NCBI RefSeq assembly: GCF_051251125.1
Contig: NZ_JBPCZL010000013.1
Source: Carnimonas bestiolae
GTDB lineage: Bacteria > Pseudomonadota > Gammaproteobacteria > Pseudomonadales > Halomonadaceae
Reading direction: 5' to 3' (one strand)
Length of the DNA: 64,000 nucleotides
Part shown: positions 22,666 through 31,508 of the stretch, piece after piece
Layout: each line of letters opens with the position of its first letter
Numbering within the stretch: position 1 is the stretch's first letter
Translations under genes and position numbers: made by a program
Notes under the pieces: generated by a model
Told to the model about the DNA's origin: nothing
What the model saw: only the letters and a program-made list of their open reading frames with translations
The model's database searches: none

Positions 22666-25394
22666 CAACTCACCCTTAGATACAGCGTTGTTTTCTTATA
22701 GGTCAGGTTGTCGGACGATCCATTTGACGCCCCCATGCATCGCCACGTTCCGCTTAATGTTTGCGTCTCAAACCCCACAACATCAGACGATGAAGGCTTT
22801 AAATTGCTCCCCGATGTTGTATCTCCGAAGTGCAATTGCCGGTTCTCCAGATTAACTGCATTGACATAGGTTCCGATGCCCCCGGCTGGCATACTCCCCA
22901 GCCTACTTTCCCAGTCGAACACCTTGTAGGCGCTCATTGAACCTATTTCAATATTCCCCCAGCGAACCTTAAATTGAACATTGCCATCGCTTGAACCGAA
23001 TTTAATAGTGTTATCGCTCTCTACTTGAATCCAGTCGCCCGATGGTGAGGTAATTCTTGTTGATTGATTGCCACTGCGTGATATGTCATTTACAGCCGGA
23101 ATTTTTCCTAACACTTGGCGGACCGTGCCTGTTGATGGTAGCTGCCCCGGTCCCCATGGAAGCTCATTCCACGCAATATTTGCATCAAGCACTTCTCTGC
23201 CCGCGGCACTTCCCAAACTTGGCCTATTTTTTAAATCGCCATACTCTGCCGAGCGCGCAACTTCAGGCAGCGACATAAATGCAGTGTAAACGTCACCCGC
23301 TAGGGTGAGCTCGCTGTAGTTTCCCTTCCATAGCGTGTAGTCGTAGGGTTCTTTATTAAGCCCCGCGACGCCTTTTAACGCCGCATCTTTGAACGCGGGC
23401 TTATTGTTGATATCACTCCAGTTTGCCGTATTGGCAAGGTTAGCCAACCCCAACGCCTTTCTTGCGCCTTCGGCGGTTGTTGCCCCAGTGCCGCCTTTAT
23501 CAATAGGAATCACATCATCGTTAGTAGCTAGGCGCGTCCATTTAGACCACGTGCCCGCCGAATCTGTACCGCGCAGCCACAGTTGCGAGACACTAAATTT
23601 ATTGATGGTGTTATTGCTGCCGCCTGCCGACCCAACAATCATGACGCCCGCCTTGGATGTTGGCGATCCTCGCTTCATGATCAACACTGGACCGCCAGTT
23701 GCCATCCCGTCAGGGCGATTTTTAGTGCCATTGTCCCACTGATAAACCCCCGGCTTCACGCCGTCGAGACTCCGATCGAAGTCGGTATAATGTGAGGCGT
23801 TGCTCGACCAGCCTAGATTCATCATCGCGTTGTTGGCATTCGTCGCTCCGGTACCGCCCTTATTGACCGGTGCCACATCCAAGGGCGCTAGTGCGCCTAC
23901 CCCCGCCAAGTCTTGCAGCTTGCCTGAGGTTGCCACGGCGGCTAGCTCATCGCTCATGGTCACGCGCTGCCAGTCATTCATTTTGCCACCGGTGACCGAA
24001 CCCACGAACAGCTGATTTTTAAAATCGATGACAATATACGAGGCATTCGATTCCGATTCTCGATTGACGATCAACTGTGCGTAATGCCCGGCCCCCTTTG
24101 GCCAATCCGTCGGCACCTGCTTTCTGACGGCGTATAGGCCGCTTTGCGTCAGGTTCTGTATGGTGTCGTTGTTGTTGATGAGAATGGCGCCACCGCCTAT
24201 TCCGAATGCTCCCACCTGCATCACATCACCGTCGCTGGTTCCGACATCTTTCGCGGCGGCGCTGCCCAGTGCGGCAACGATAGCTTGCAGCGTATTCTTG
24301 CCGCTAAATGCGCTGGACGGTTTGGCGGTAATCTGTTCGGCCGTGTGCGCCTTGGCAGCACTGGCGTGCGCATCGACCTTGTCTTGCGCCCCTTTTGGGG
24401 TTTCACGGGTGTTGGCGTTGTCGTTGGCCTTCTTGACAGCGTTGGCCGTGGCTGCCTGACTTGTCGAGGTATTATTGGTCGCATCATTAAGCTGCACGAT
24501 GCCCGCGACTTTCGTGCTTGCCTTTTCGATTTCGTGCGTATGCGTGTCGCCCGAGGCGCTGTTTTTGCTGCTTGCAGTAATTTTACTTGGTGTGCCGAGC
24601 CGAAATGTTCTATCACTCGTCAGGTTGCCACCGCCCGTCAGGCCGTCGCCCGCCTTGACCTGACGACCGCCTTTGACGATATCGCCAGTTCCGTTGCCAT
24701 CATTGAGCTTGGCGGCGGAGCCTAGGCTTTCGAGCATGTCCTGCACGCTATTTTTGCCACTGAATGCGGCGGGCGGCTTTAGGCTAATTTGCCCTGCATT
24801 ATGCGCTGTACCTGCCTTGGCGTGCTTATCAACCTTATCTTGAGCGCCTTGTGGCGTTTCGCGTTTGTTGGCGTTGTCGTTGGCCTTCTTGACAGCGTTG
24901 GCCGTGGCCGCCTTGTCTGTTGCCTTGTCATTGACGCTATCTGACAGCATCGTGACGCCGCGTGTCGTGGTAGTGGCCGGCGGCTCTGAAAAGGTGGTGT
25001 CGCCGAAGGTGAATTTCGTGGCATCGATATCATCGATCGCTATATCAAGCGTCAAGAGCACAATGGCGGCGGCGGCCTTCTCAACGATGGCGTCTTTTTG
25101 TGCGTAGACGGCGAAGAATGTGCCGTCTTTAAGATAAAGCGACACTTCTTTCACGGTATAGCTATCGGTGCTTTCGTCTTTTACGTCGATATGCAGCATG
25201 TTGCTCGACGGTGAATCGCCCGCAACGCTGGCCACGCGTTTAACCTGCTTTTTAAGCGCGGTTTGATTGCTGCTAGCGGTGTAGCCTTCGGAGCCAAAGC
25301 CCGCCTGCGTGATCTCGATATTTTTACCGGCTTCTAGCGCGCTTTTAATCGCGGCTTTGCCTTTGTCGGTAATGATCATTTTTAACTCGGCCAT
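22665..25394 (-). CDS. H: Tail fibre protein gpH
   Basis: This 909-residue receptor-binding fibre has an N-terminal P2 gpH attachment domain (MAELKMIITDKGKAAIK ... 'EVSLYLKDGTFFAVYAQ', about 1-140) that docks on the baseplate. A repetitive shaft follows with two diverged copies of an 85-residue unit (145-229 and 296-380). Two copies of the fibre motif KGGTGAT (in PVNKGGTGATNANN and PIDKGGTGATTAEG) precede a unique C-terminal part of about 250 residues that should bind the host surface. The gene ends overlapping its presumed assembly protein. Confidence 0.92.
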   Translation of the reverse strand: MAELKMIITDKGKAAIKSALEAGKNIEITQAGFGSEGYTASSNQTALKKQVKRVASVAGDSPSSNMLHIDVKDESTDSYTVKEVSLYLKDGTFFAVYAQKDAIVEKAAAAIVLLTLDIAIDDIDATKFTFGDTTFSEPPATTTTRGVTMLSDSVNDKATDKAATANAVKKANDNANKRETPQGAQDKVDKHAKAGTAHNAGQISLKPPAAFSGKNSVQDMLESLGSAAKLNDGNGTGDIVKGGRQVKAGDGLTGGGNLTSDRTFRLGTPSKITASSKNSASGDTHTHEIEKASTKVAGIVQLNDATNNTSTSQAATANAVKKANDNANTRETPKGAQDKVDAHASAAKAHTAEQITAKPSSAFSGKNTLQAIVAALGSAAAKDVGTSDGDVMQVGAFGIGGGAILINNNDTIQNLTQSGLYAVRKQVPTDWPKGAGHYAQLIVNRESESNASYIVIDFKNQLFVGSVTGGKMNDWQRVTMSDELAAVATSGKLQDLAGVGALAPLDVAPVNKGGTGATNANNAMMNLGWSSNASHYTDFDRSLDGVKPGVYQWDNGTKNRPDGMATGGPVLIMKRGSPTSKAGVMIVGSAGGSNNTINKFSVSQLWLRGTDSAGTWSKWTRLATNDDVIPIDKGGTGATTAEGARKALGLANLANTANWSDINNKPAFKDAALKGVAGLNKEPYDYTLWKGNYSELTLAGDVYTAFMSLPEVARSAEYGDLKNRPSLGSAAGREVLDANIAWNELPWGPGQLPSTGTVRQVLGKIPAVNDISRSGNQSTRITSPSGDWIQVESDNTIKFGSSDGNVQFKVRWGNIEIGSMSAYKVFDWESRLGSMPAGGIGTYVNAVNLENRQLHFGDTTSGSNLKPSSSDVVGFETQTLSGTWRCMGASNGSSDNLTYKKTTLYLRVS
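24255..24962 (-). repeat. Two-copy 85-codon repeat inside the tail fibre gene
   Basis: Segments 24708-24962 and 24255-24509 encode the same pattern: a 'RGVTMLSD'/'AGIVQLND' start, ATANAVKKANDNAN, RETPxGAQDKVD, and AFSGKN...LGSAA. The DNA is nearly identical over the ANAVKKANDNAN stretch. Such duplications can lengthen the shaft and can recombine to change fibre length. Confidence 0.8.
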
Positions 25395-25396
25395 GG

Positions 25397-25936
25397 CTAA
25401 GCCTCCATTTCAAGTCTGCGGTATACGAATGGGCGCGCCACGGCGATAACGCCAATGTCGCCGGTGCCCTTGAGTCCGGCGGTCAGGGTGTAATGGGCGC
25501 GCACCGGCTTGGCCCTATCCACCGCCTGCATGATCTGTTCCTGAAACTGCGCCGTTTGCGGCACATCCGATCCGAGCGTTAGCGTGATCGCAAAGGTGTA
25601 CGGCTCGCCCTTTGGCTCTAGCTGCCACCATTCACGCAGTGCCACCGAGGATCCAAACGACGCGATCACGTCGCGCACGCTCTTCGCCGTACCCTTACGC
25701 CGGGCTATGTCTACGGCGCTGGCCACCTGCCTACGCTTTAAGTGCTCTGGCCACGTGCTGTCCCATGTTTGTAAATTGAGCGCCCACGCGAGCCACGGCA
25801 GTAACTCAACGGGACAATTTTCGGGACTCCACACGGTGTTAATCGGCGTAGGGATGCGCGATATCCTAGCGATGGTGAGTGCGATGGCGTTCTCGGCATC
25901 GGTGGCGTTGGGCGGCAGCAGTGATTGATCACTCAT
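25397..25936 (-). CDS. I: Baseplate wedge/tail protein gpI
   Basis: This 179-residue P2 gpI relative has 'LLPPNATDAENAIALTIARISRIPTPINTVWSPENCPVELLPWLAWAL' near the N-terminus and 'ARRKGTAKSVRDVIASFG'. It joins the fibre to the baseplate. The start MSDQSLLPP is chosen over a longer frame because the family begins this way. It overlaps gene J by 8 bp. Confidence 0.93.
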   Translation of the reverse strand: MSDQSLLPPNATDAENAIALTIARISRIPTPINTVWSPENCPVELLPWLAWALNLQTWDSTWPEHLKRRQVASAVDIARRKGTAKSVRDVIASFGSSVALREWWQLEPKGEPYTFAITLTLGSDVPQTAQFQEQIMQAVDRAKPVRAHYTLTAGLKGTGDIGVIAVARPFVYRRLEMEA

Positions 25937-26819
25937 CAACGCCACCGAATTCGATATTGATGCCTGTGCAGTAACTAGCCTCGGTGCGATCAATCACGAT
26001 ATTGGCCTTGGGCTCCTTCAACTCGACACGCTGAACGCCTGGCTGCTGTAGCGCGCCGTACAACCCCGATAGTGTTACGTCTTGCCCGATCAAGTGGCGG
26101 TCTTTCGCGTATTGCTCTGCACCGGCCTTGGCTGCAGCGATAACAACACCAGCATCTGGCCCCGCGTATAGATAAAGCGTCGCCTTAACGCGATATTCCT
26201 TAATGCTGGCCGATTGCACCGTGACGTGATCGGTTAGCGGGCGGACGTTTTCGGCATTTACCGACTGGTTGACCTGCCCGAGCAGCTCCTTGGATGCTTT
26301 CCCATTCCCTGCGCGCGCCAGCACAGTAACCAATACCTCGCCCGGCGATGGGCTGGTAGCGGAGGCATCGAGCACTTCGCCCGATACCGATAACGCGTGG
26401 AAGCGATAAGCTCCTTCAGGCCCTGCCACCGACAGCCCATCGAGTGATATCTGCGTGCGATAGCGCAGGTTTTCATCGCTTTCGTACGTGGCGGGCACTG
26501 GGGGCACGGCCGATTCGTTCCCCGGATCGATGACAAGACGCTCGACGCCAAACAACGCGGCGAGCTGATCAAGATCATTTCCCTGCGCGTATGCCAGCAT
26601 GACGGCGCGGGCCGCGTCGTTGACGCGCTGGCGGACGATCATTTCTCTATAGGCGCATATTTGCAGCAACTTCCACGCGGGGTCCGAGTCTGAAAGGCCC
26701 CTTACCAGCGATTGATCACGCTCGCCGAGACTGTCGAGCATGTCGGAAAAGATCGCCTCAACGTCCAGCGGCTCGACGACGTGCGGTGACGGCAGCCGCG
26801 ATAGATCGATAGCGCTCAT
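25929..26819 (-). CDS. J: Baseplate assembly protein gpJ
   Basis: This 296-residue protein belongs to the P2 gpJ / T4 gp6-like baseplate wedge family ('FSDMLDSLGERDQSLV', 'FGVERLVIDPGNESAVPPVPATYESDENLRYRTQISLDGLSVAGPEGAYRFHAL', 'LTDHVTVQSASI'). It overlaps gene W by 4 bp in the V-W-J-I-H operon. Confidence 0.94.
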   Translation of the reverse strand: MSAIDLSRLPSPHVVEPLDVEAIFSDMLDSLGERDQSLVRGLSDSDPAWKLLQICAYREMIVRQRVNDAARAVMLAYAQGNDLDQLAALFGVERLVIDPGNESAVPPVPATYESDENLRYRTQISLDGLSVAGPEGAYRFHALSVSGEVLDASATSPSPGEVLVTVLARAGNGKASKELLGQVNQSVNAENVRPLTDHVTVQSASIKEYRVKATLYLYAGPDAGVVIAAAKAGAEQYAKDRHLIGQDVTLSGLYGALQQPGVQRVELKEPKANIVIDRTEASYCTGINIEFGGVDE

Positions 26820-27148
26820 GTGCGCACCTCCAATTCGACCGATTGGCCGTCGCGCACGCGCGCGGCGGTAATCTTGAGTGTGAGCCGACCGGCGTCAGTG
26901 GATAGGCTATCGACCGCCTGAATACGCACGCGAGGCTCCCACCGCGTAATCGCGTCGACCGTGGCTGACATGAGTTTGAGGCGGGTTTCATCGTTGAGTG
27001 GCTGATCAATGAGTTCCGGCAGCAGTGAGCCGTAGTGACGCCGAATCAGTCGCGTACCGATGGGCGTTGTCAGAATGTCGCCGATAGATTGTGCGATATG
27101 GGCGTTTTCGGTGAGCGCCTTGCCCGTAAAGCGACTCATGCCCGTCAT
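26816..27148 (-). CDS. W: Baseplate protein gpW (gp25-like)
   Basis: This 110-residue protein resembles T4 gp25 and P2 gpW ('AHIAQSIGDILTTPIGTRLIRRHYGSLLPELIDQPLN', 'ITRWEPRVRI'), the best conserved wedge component of contractile tails. It overlaps gene V by 4 bp at its start. A start three codons later at MSRFTG is possible. Confidence 0.94.
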   Translation of the reverse strand: MTGMSRFTGKALTENAHIAQSIGDILTTPIGTRLIRRHYGSLLPELIDQPLNDETRLKLMSATVDAITRWEPRVRIQAVDSLSTDAGRLTLKITAARVRDGQSVELEVRT

Positions 27149-27714
27149 TGCGGCGCACCTGTCATATCCGGGCCGCCTTTAACGCCGCCGTGGGTATGCC
27201 CTTTTAGACTGATACCGCTGGCAGTTACATCGGCTTGGCTTGCGATATCGCCTTTGACATTCAATGTCTCGGTCATGGTGACTGCGCCATCAATAGTGAT
27301 CGGGCCGGTTAGATTGATCGCCTTGGCGTTAACGTTGGCCGTGCCGTTTATCGTGGCGTCCAGCTGATGGGCGGCGCGGTCATAGCGAATAACCGTGCCA
27401 TCGTCTATGTGAAGGGCGATCACGTCGCCTGATCGCTCAAGCGTTGGATGCTCCGAGCTATAAAGGCTCGCGACGATAATTGCACCTGCCGTATCGCCGT
27501 TTGGAGCGAGCATTAACACTGTTTCGCCAATTACGGGCGCAGCCCACATCGATACGGCCCCGGCGCGGCCAGCGCCCCATGCAATCCAGTCTGTTTCCAG
27601 ATCGCCCGCGCGTACGCGGACGCTGGGCGGCGTGAGGCTTAAATCAACGTCGAATACCTGACCGATCCTGATCAGGTTTTGCAGCGCTCTGTGTATGTCG
27701 TTGAGTGTGGTCAT
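27145..27714 (-). CDS. V: Baseplate spike gpV
   Basis: This 189-residue P2 gpV-type spike has an OB-fold base (about 1-90: 'IGQVFDVDLSLTPPSVRVRAGDLETDW', 'APVIGETVLMLAP') and a beta-helix-like C-terminal part with repeated short strands (TINGTANVNAKAINLTGPITIDGAVTM). It ends 'GHTHGGVKGGPDM', a His-x-His pattern that can hold an iron ion at the tip. It is the first gene of the V operon. The start matches the family, though no good ribosome-binding site is visible; a short GCACG/CGTGC inverted repeat lies just upstream. Confidence 0.93.
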   Translation of the reverse strand: MTTLNDIHRALQNLIRIGQVFDVDLSLTPPSVRVRAGDLETDWIAWGAGRAGAVSMWAAPVIGETVLMLAPNGDTAGAIIVASLYSSEHPTLERSGDVIALHIDDGTVIRYDRAAHQLDATINGTANVNAKAINLTGPITIDGAVTMTETLNVKGDIASQADVTASGISLKGHTHGGVKGGPDMTGAPQ

Positions 27715-27746
27715 GCACGGTATCGTGCGAGGGTCGGGAATTTGTT

Positions 27747-27766
27747 GCGAGACAAACGGTGTGTAA
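27747..27766 (-). promoter_or_regulatory. Late operon motif before gene V
   Basis: On the minus strand this reads TTACACACCGTTTGTCTCGC, the third and most diverged copy of the 20-bp late motif (compare 22178 and 33537). It lies only 32 bp before the V start codon, closer than the other copies. Confidence 0.6.
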
Positions 27767-27788
27767 CAAACTGTCGTTACGCCAACGG

Positions 27789-28244
27789 CTAACGCTGGGT
27801 CATGTGATCAATCACGGCGCGCTCGACAATACTCTCTGTGCGCGCCGATACGCCGAGCAACGGACGCGACGCGTAGCGCACTCTTAACGGGCTTTTGCGT
27901 GATACGCGATCGGTCAGTCCGTATTGGTGTACGCGCGCAATAGTGGCTGCACCGCCTCTGAATTCAACTGATGCGCCGGTAGCGGTGGCAGCTGTCTTCA
28001 TAAATCGCGCAGTTCGCAGCTTCGAGAACATCGCCTTTTCTCTGATTCGTCCACGGCGTCGCTTTGATGGCTTACGCGGCGTGTAGCTCGTCCCGTCGGG
28101 CGCGCGCTGCTCCTTGATACGTTCGCGCTGCTCTTTGCGCACATCAGTGGCAATCTTTCGCGCGAGCTTGCGGCGCTCGCCTGCCGACAGCTTCTGTATA
28201 AGCGGCGTTACCCAGTGTTCAAGATCGCTGAGATCAGCGGCCAT
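27789..28244 (-). CDS. S: Tail completion protein gpS
   Basis: This 151-residue P2 gpS relative has 'LEHWVTPLIQKLSAGERRKLARKIATDVRKEQRERIKEQRAPDGTSYTPRK' and 'ARVHQYGLTDRVS'. It is a basic virion morphogenesis protein needed for head-tail joining. It overlaps gene R by 11 bp and ends the head/lysis operon before the V promoter region. Confidence 0.93.
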   Translation of the reverse strand: MAADLSDLEHWVTPLIQKLSAGERRKLARKIATDVRKEQRERIKEQRAPDGTSYTPRKPSKRRRGRIREKAMFSKLRTARFMKTAATATGASVEFRGGAATIARVHQYGLTDRVSRKSPLRVRYASRPLLGVSARTESIVERAVIDHMTQR

Positions 28245-28728
28245 AGCTGCTCATTTCCTCTGCCGTCCATTTATGCAGGAACGTAAGGTGATCGCCCTCG
28301 TTCAGGTATAGCTCCCACGGCCCGCAATAACGCTCTTCTTCAAAGCGCGGCATGGTGTGGCGCGCGTGCAGCGTGCCAGTGTCGCGATCAACTTCCACCA
28401 CCACCTTCTCGGTTAACTTAACGCGCACGATCAGATCAATCGTTGATTCATCGATGATTTCCGCCTCGACCTTGATACCGTCCTTTGAATCTAGCTCAGG
28501 CTCATAGACGGCTAGCCACTGAAGCAACGCCGTCATGAGCACATCGGTATCCAGTGCGAATGCGGTAAAGACAAACTGCGCGGTGTACTGCCAATCGTGC
28601 GTGAGCGTTTTACCGCGCCAGAATTCAATGCTGCCGTCCTCGATAAATGCGAGAAAAGCATCGGGGTCGGTGTTAAAGGGCGGCAGGGCGTTAATCAGAT
28701 GGCGGCGCAGTGCGGTGAGCTTTTTCAT
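28234..28728 (-). CDS. R: Tail completion protein gpR
   Basis: This 164-residue P2 gpR relative has 'KLTALRRHLINALPPFNTDPDAFLAFIEDGSI' and a C-terminal Trp/Tyr-rich segment 'GPWELYLNEGDHLTFLHKWTAEE'. It works with gpS in completing the tail. It overlaps the Rz-like gene by 4 bp. Confidence 0.93.
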   Translation of the reverse strand: MKKLTALRRHLINALPPFNTDPDAFLAFIEDGSIEFWRGKTLTHDWQYTAQFVFTAFALDTDVLMTALLQWLAVYEPELDSKDGIKVEAEIIDESTIDLIVRVKLTEKVVVEVDRDTGTLHARHTMPRFEEERYCGPWELYLNEGDHLTFLHKWTAEEMSSYGR

Positions 28729-29246
28729 CGACTCAATCCGTCGAGGTATTCTTGGCAGGCGCTAAGCTGGCGTGTGCGGCTGTCGGCGGTGTCGGCGAAG
28801 CGAATAAGAAATTCCGCATCTTTCTGCCGAAGTCCGCCTGGTGTCTGACCATAATCGCGGGCGGCGGATGGATGCTGGGCAGCGATGAGGCTGTCGGTGG
28901 CATCGCGGGCGGCGAGTTGGCGGCGCAGCTTGAGAGTGCCACGGCGCAAATCGCTGATAGTGCGCTCTGTTGTATCCGCTCCATGCTGTTCGTCCTGTAA
29001 ATAGTGGGATTCAATGCTGTCAGCCAACGCCTGACGCTCCTGCTCGATTCCTCGCACGCGGGATTGCCACTGTGCCTCGCTGTTGGCAGCGTCTGTTTTC
29101 ATCTGCTCGATCTGCGTCGCGCGCGCATCCGCCTTATGCCCCTGCCAGTACACGCCTGCGGCGAGAAACGCGCAGGCTATCCACGGCAGATCGCGTATTA
29201 GGCGCGGCAGCAAGCGCTTGATGGCCGCCACGATCAGGCTAATCAC
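28725..29246 (-). CDS. Spanin inner-membrane subunit (Rz/LysB-like)
   Basis: A 173-residue protein with one N-terminal membrane anchor (about 19-35) and a long charged, periplasmic helical region (about 45-110), the architecture of Rz/LysB i-spanins that fuse inner and outer membranes at lysis. It hosts a nested gene in another frame (28733-28984) encoding the outer-membrane partner. It overlaps the holin gene by 4 bp. Confidence 0.85.
   Translation of the reverse strand: MISLIVAAIKRLLPRLIRDLPWIACAFLAAGVYWQGHKADARATQIEQMKTDAANSEAQWQSRVRGIEQERQALADSIESHYLQDEQHGADTTERTISDLRRGTLKLRRQLAARDATDSLIAAQHPSAARDYGQTPGGLRQKDAEFLIRFADTADSRTRQLSACQEYLDGLSR
28733..28984 (-). CDS. Spanin outer-membrane lipoprotein (Rz1/LysC-like), nested
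   Basis: Embedded entirely within the Rz-like gene in a different frame. The start MERIQQ is followed by a hydrophobic stretch and the lipobox ALSSC (Cys at about residue 19), then a Pro-rich segment (SPPAMPPTASS). These are the usual traits of Rz1. At 83 residues the mature part (about 65) is somewhat long for Rz1. Confidence 0.8.
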   Translation of the reverse strand: MERIQQSALSAICAVALSSCAANSPPAMPPTASSLPSIHPPPAIMVRHQADFGRKMRNFLFASPTPPTAAHASLAPAKNTSTD

Positions 29247-29566
29247 GGGCGGTCCCTCTCAATCCATTTACTGAGATAGGTCGCCAAATGCTCACGAAAC
29301 CAGTCCACGCCGAGAAATGAGATGGCCGCGCCGATAGCGACGGCCAGATAGGTGTTCAGGCCGAAATAATCAAGCAGCGGAAAGGCCGCGAGCGTCAGAC
29401 ATCCGCACAGCATCGCTTCCAGCATTGAATGGATGAATTTTCCGCCGTTCAGGAGGGCCCTCAACAGCCCGATGATAAATGCGAGTCCTGACGCATAAAT
29501 CTGCGGCATCCACGTTTGCAGCACATTGATAATGACACGCCACATATCGGGATCCTTGATGGGCAT
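29243..29566 (-). CDS. Holin
   Basis: This 107-residue protein begins MPIKDPDMW, typical of the lambda-family phage holins in P2-like genomes, with three predicted membrane segments (about 24-42, 48-66, 72-90) and a charged tail (KWIERDRP). It forms the inner-membrane holes that time lysis. It lies between the endolysin and spanin genes, overlapping both. Confidence 0.88.
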   Translation of the reverse strand: MPIKDPDMWRVIINVLQTWMPQIYASGLAFIIGLLRALLNGGKFIHSMLEAMLCGCLTLAAFPLLDYFGLNTYLAVAIGAAISFLGVDWFREHLATYLSKWIERDRP

Positions 29567-30081
29567 TAGCCGTGCTCCTTGCGGGTGATATCAATCGCTA
29601 CGTCTGTCCAGTTGATGGCAGGCGACGGGCTATTTTGTGGGCGCATAAAAAGCGACTGCTCGGCGTTGCGGCGGCGCACCAGCCCGTTCATGACCTTCCC
29701 GCCTGAATGCACCCAACGCGGAAACTCATTAGCCGCCCCCTCGATGTCTCCTGCGTTGAGTTTTTTAATCAGTGTCGAGGTCGATAAACTCCCTCCGCCT
29801 AGATTGAACACAAAATCAACGAGCGCATCGAATTGGTTTTGTGTGATATCGACGCCGACATAGCGATTAACGGCACGCTCGGCGTTGGCGATATCAGTTT
29901 GCAGATATGCCACCACCTGTCTCGGTGTCGCGCGATCGCCCGGCTTTACGCCGCCCGTGTGGCCATAGCCAATCGTCCACGGCTGGGCACCGCTACCGGG
30001 ATCGGGATAAGCGGTAAAAGACAGATCTTCGAATTCTTCGATCAACGCGAGCGCTGGTATGCGTGCCTTCATATTTGTCAT
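29566..30081 (-). CDS. Endolysin, GH24 lysozyme
   Basis: A 171-residue phage-type lysozyme that cuts peptidoglycan. The catalytic region reads 'LIEEFEDLSFTAYPD ... PWTIGYGHT', giving Glu18, Asp27 and Thr36 as likely active-site residues, followed by 'QFDALVDFVFNLG' and 'LVRRRNAEQSLF', hallmarks of the family. There is no obvious signal-arrest segment, so it depends on the adjacent holin. Start at MTNMKARI; MKARI nine bases later is an alternative. Confidence 0.93.
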   Translation of the reverse strand: MTNMKARIPALALIEEFEDLSFTAYPDPGSGAQPWTIGYGHTGGVKPGDRATPRQVVAYLQTDIANAERAVNRYVGVDITQNQFDALVDFVFNLGGGSLSTSTLIKKLNAGDIEGAANEFPRWVHSGGKVMNGLVRRRNAEQSLFMRPQNSPSPAINWTDVAIDITRKEHG

Positions 30082-30083
30082 GG

Positions 30084-30296
30084 TCAGTCCCACAGATTGA
30101 TGACGGTTTTTGCCGAGCGTTTCGGCGCGATGGTGTCCGGCATGTTGACTAGCATGCCTTGCGGCAATACCGGTCCAAGGTCAGCCAGCCCTCGGTTCAA
30201 TTCGTACACGGTGACGACCAGCGACGAGTCAATACCGAGTCGATAGCAAAGTGCATCTAGCGTTTCACCCTGCTGGGATATGGCCTGGTTGCTCAT
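30084..30296 (-). CDS. X: Tail protein gpX (LysM-like)
   Basis: A 70-residue P2 gpX relative with a LysM-like fold ('QGETLDALCYRLGI ... VVTVYELNRGLADLGPVLPQGMLVNMPD'), a small essential tail component. It overlaps gene L by 4 bp. Confidence 0.93.
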   Translation of the reverse strand: MSNQAISQQGETLDALCYRLGIDSSLVVTVYELNRGLADLGPVLPQGMLVNMPDTIAPKRSAKTVINLWD

Positions 30297-30760
30297 ATCA
30301 ATTCGACCGTGGTGTGCGGGCGATCGAGAATTTCGTTAACTGCCCATCGCGCATCGCGCCGGTGGGTGTCAGCCATATCGCGGCGGCTGTCGTCGTCTTC
30401 ATTCATGCGGCCCGTCGCGCCCACGTTTAGGTAGTGATCGAGGATCAAAGCGTGGGCTTCGCTAAACACGGCGCGTTTGTATTGCGCCGTTAATCCGCCA
30501 GTCGGCAGCCATTCGTATTCCGGCACGTCACCCAGCGTTTCGTATTGACTGTGCTTGCTGCGCCACTCGCGCAGCATTCGATTGGTAATACCGATGGCGT
30601 TGGCCAGCGCAGATATCACGCGGCTGTTGGTGACGGTGTCGGTGATGCGATGCTCTGAACGAAACGCCTCCGGGTCGATATCGGGCCAGAAAGGCGCGTT
30701 TTTGATGGGTCCGGCCTTTTCGTGCGGCTTCTCGCTACCAATCGCTAGGAAGTCGTTCAT
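30293..30760 (-). CDS. L: Head completion protein gpL
   Basis: A 155-residue P2 gpL relative, with 'FWPDIDPEAFRSEHRITDTVTNSRVISALANAI' and 'RRDMADTHRRDARWAVNEILDRPHTTVELI'. It completes filled heads before tail joining. The start MNDFLAIG is preferred to an upstream frame extension because the family begins near there. Confidence 0.92.
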   Translation of the reverse strand: MNDFLAIGSEKPHEKAGPIKNAPFWPDIDPEAFRSEHRITDTVTNSRVISALANAIGITNRMLREWRSKHSQYETLGDVPEYEWLPTGGLTAQYKRAVFSEAHALILDHYLNVGATGRMNEDDDSRRDMADTHRRDARWAVNEILDRPHTTVELI

Positions 30761-30863
30761 CGCATAACCCTTAAAAGTGGGCGGGTGGTTTGATCGGTTA
30801 GGCAATGCCGTTGGCATATCATCGCGAACAAGGCCCGCCCGTCGCGGGGCGACTCTGTGAAAC

Positions 30864-31508
30864 TTAAGGCGCTAGTGCCTCAAGTACTTTTTCTGCTTTC
30901 TTCAGCTGCGGCTTGCAGCCGACCGAAGGGTGAAGGGCAAGCGCGCGTTTAAAATGCTCGACGGCGGCCCCAGCGTCCTGATCGGCTAGCGCTGCATTCC
31001 CGCGCGCCTTGAAGAGTTTGGCGGCCACCTGATCAACGATGCTTTCGCCCTCTGTCAGGCGCGCGATGCGTTCAAGCGTTGACCTCGCATGATCCACGAG
31101 CAGGCCGTCTTTAGTGAGCTTCTCGATTCCTACTTCAATCAGAATTTCAGCGGTTGTACGCTGATGTTCATCGGGGGATGCGAAGCCGTGTGCCAGTGCG
31201 TACTCGGCCATGTCGAGTGCGCCGTCGATATCGCCGGCATCCAGACGCCATATCAAAAGCGTTGAAAATAGGGGGTCTGGCTTGCCGTTACCGGCCTCTA
31301 GCACGCCTTCGATATAGGGCGCGTATTTAGGGAGCAGCGTTTTCTTGATCGCCTCTTTCGCCGTGACGGAACGCTCGGCTTTTAGCAGCAGCTTGTCGCG
31401 GTGAAACATTTCCCGAAATTCATCGTTAACGCCGCCGTAATCGTCGCCTGATCGGGCCGCCTGCGCGGCGGCCTCAATCTTCATGCGATGGGCGCGAATT
31501 GGATTCAT
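30864..31508 (-). CDS. M: Terminase small subunit gpM
   Basis: A 214-residue P2 gpM-type terminase endonuclease subunit, starting MNPIRAHRMKIEAA; 'LPKYAPYIEGVLEAGNGKPDPLFSTLLIWRLDAGDIDGALDMAEYALAHG' is diagnostic. The C-terminal part has TPR-like helices (KARGNAALADQDAGAAVEHFKRALAL). It cuts at cos with gpP. It overlaps gene N by 4 bp. Confidence 0.94.
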   Translation of the reverse strand: MNPIRAHRMKIEAAAQAARSGDDYGGVNDEFREMFHRDKLLLKAERSVTAKEAIKKTLLPKYAPYIEGVLEAGNGKPDPLFSTLLIWRLDAGDIDGALDMAEYALAHGFASPDEHQRTTAEILIEVGIEKLTKDGLLVDHARSTLERIARLTEGESIVDQVAAKLFKARGNAALADQDAGAAVEHFKRALALHPSVGCKPQLKKAEKVLEALAP

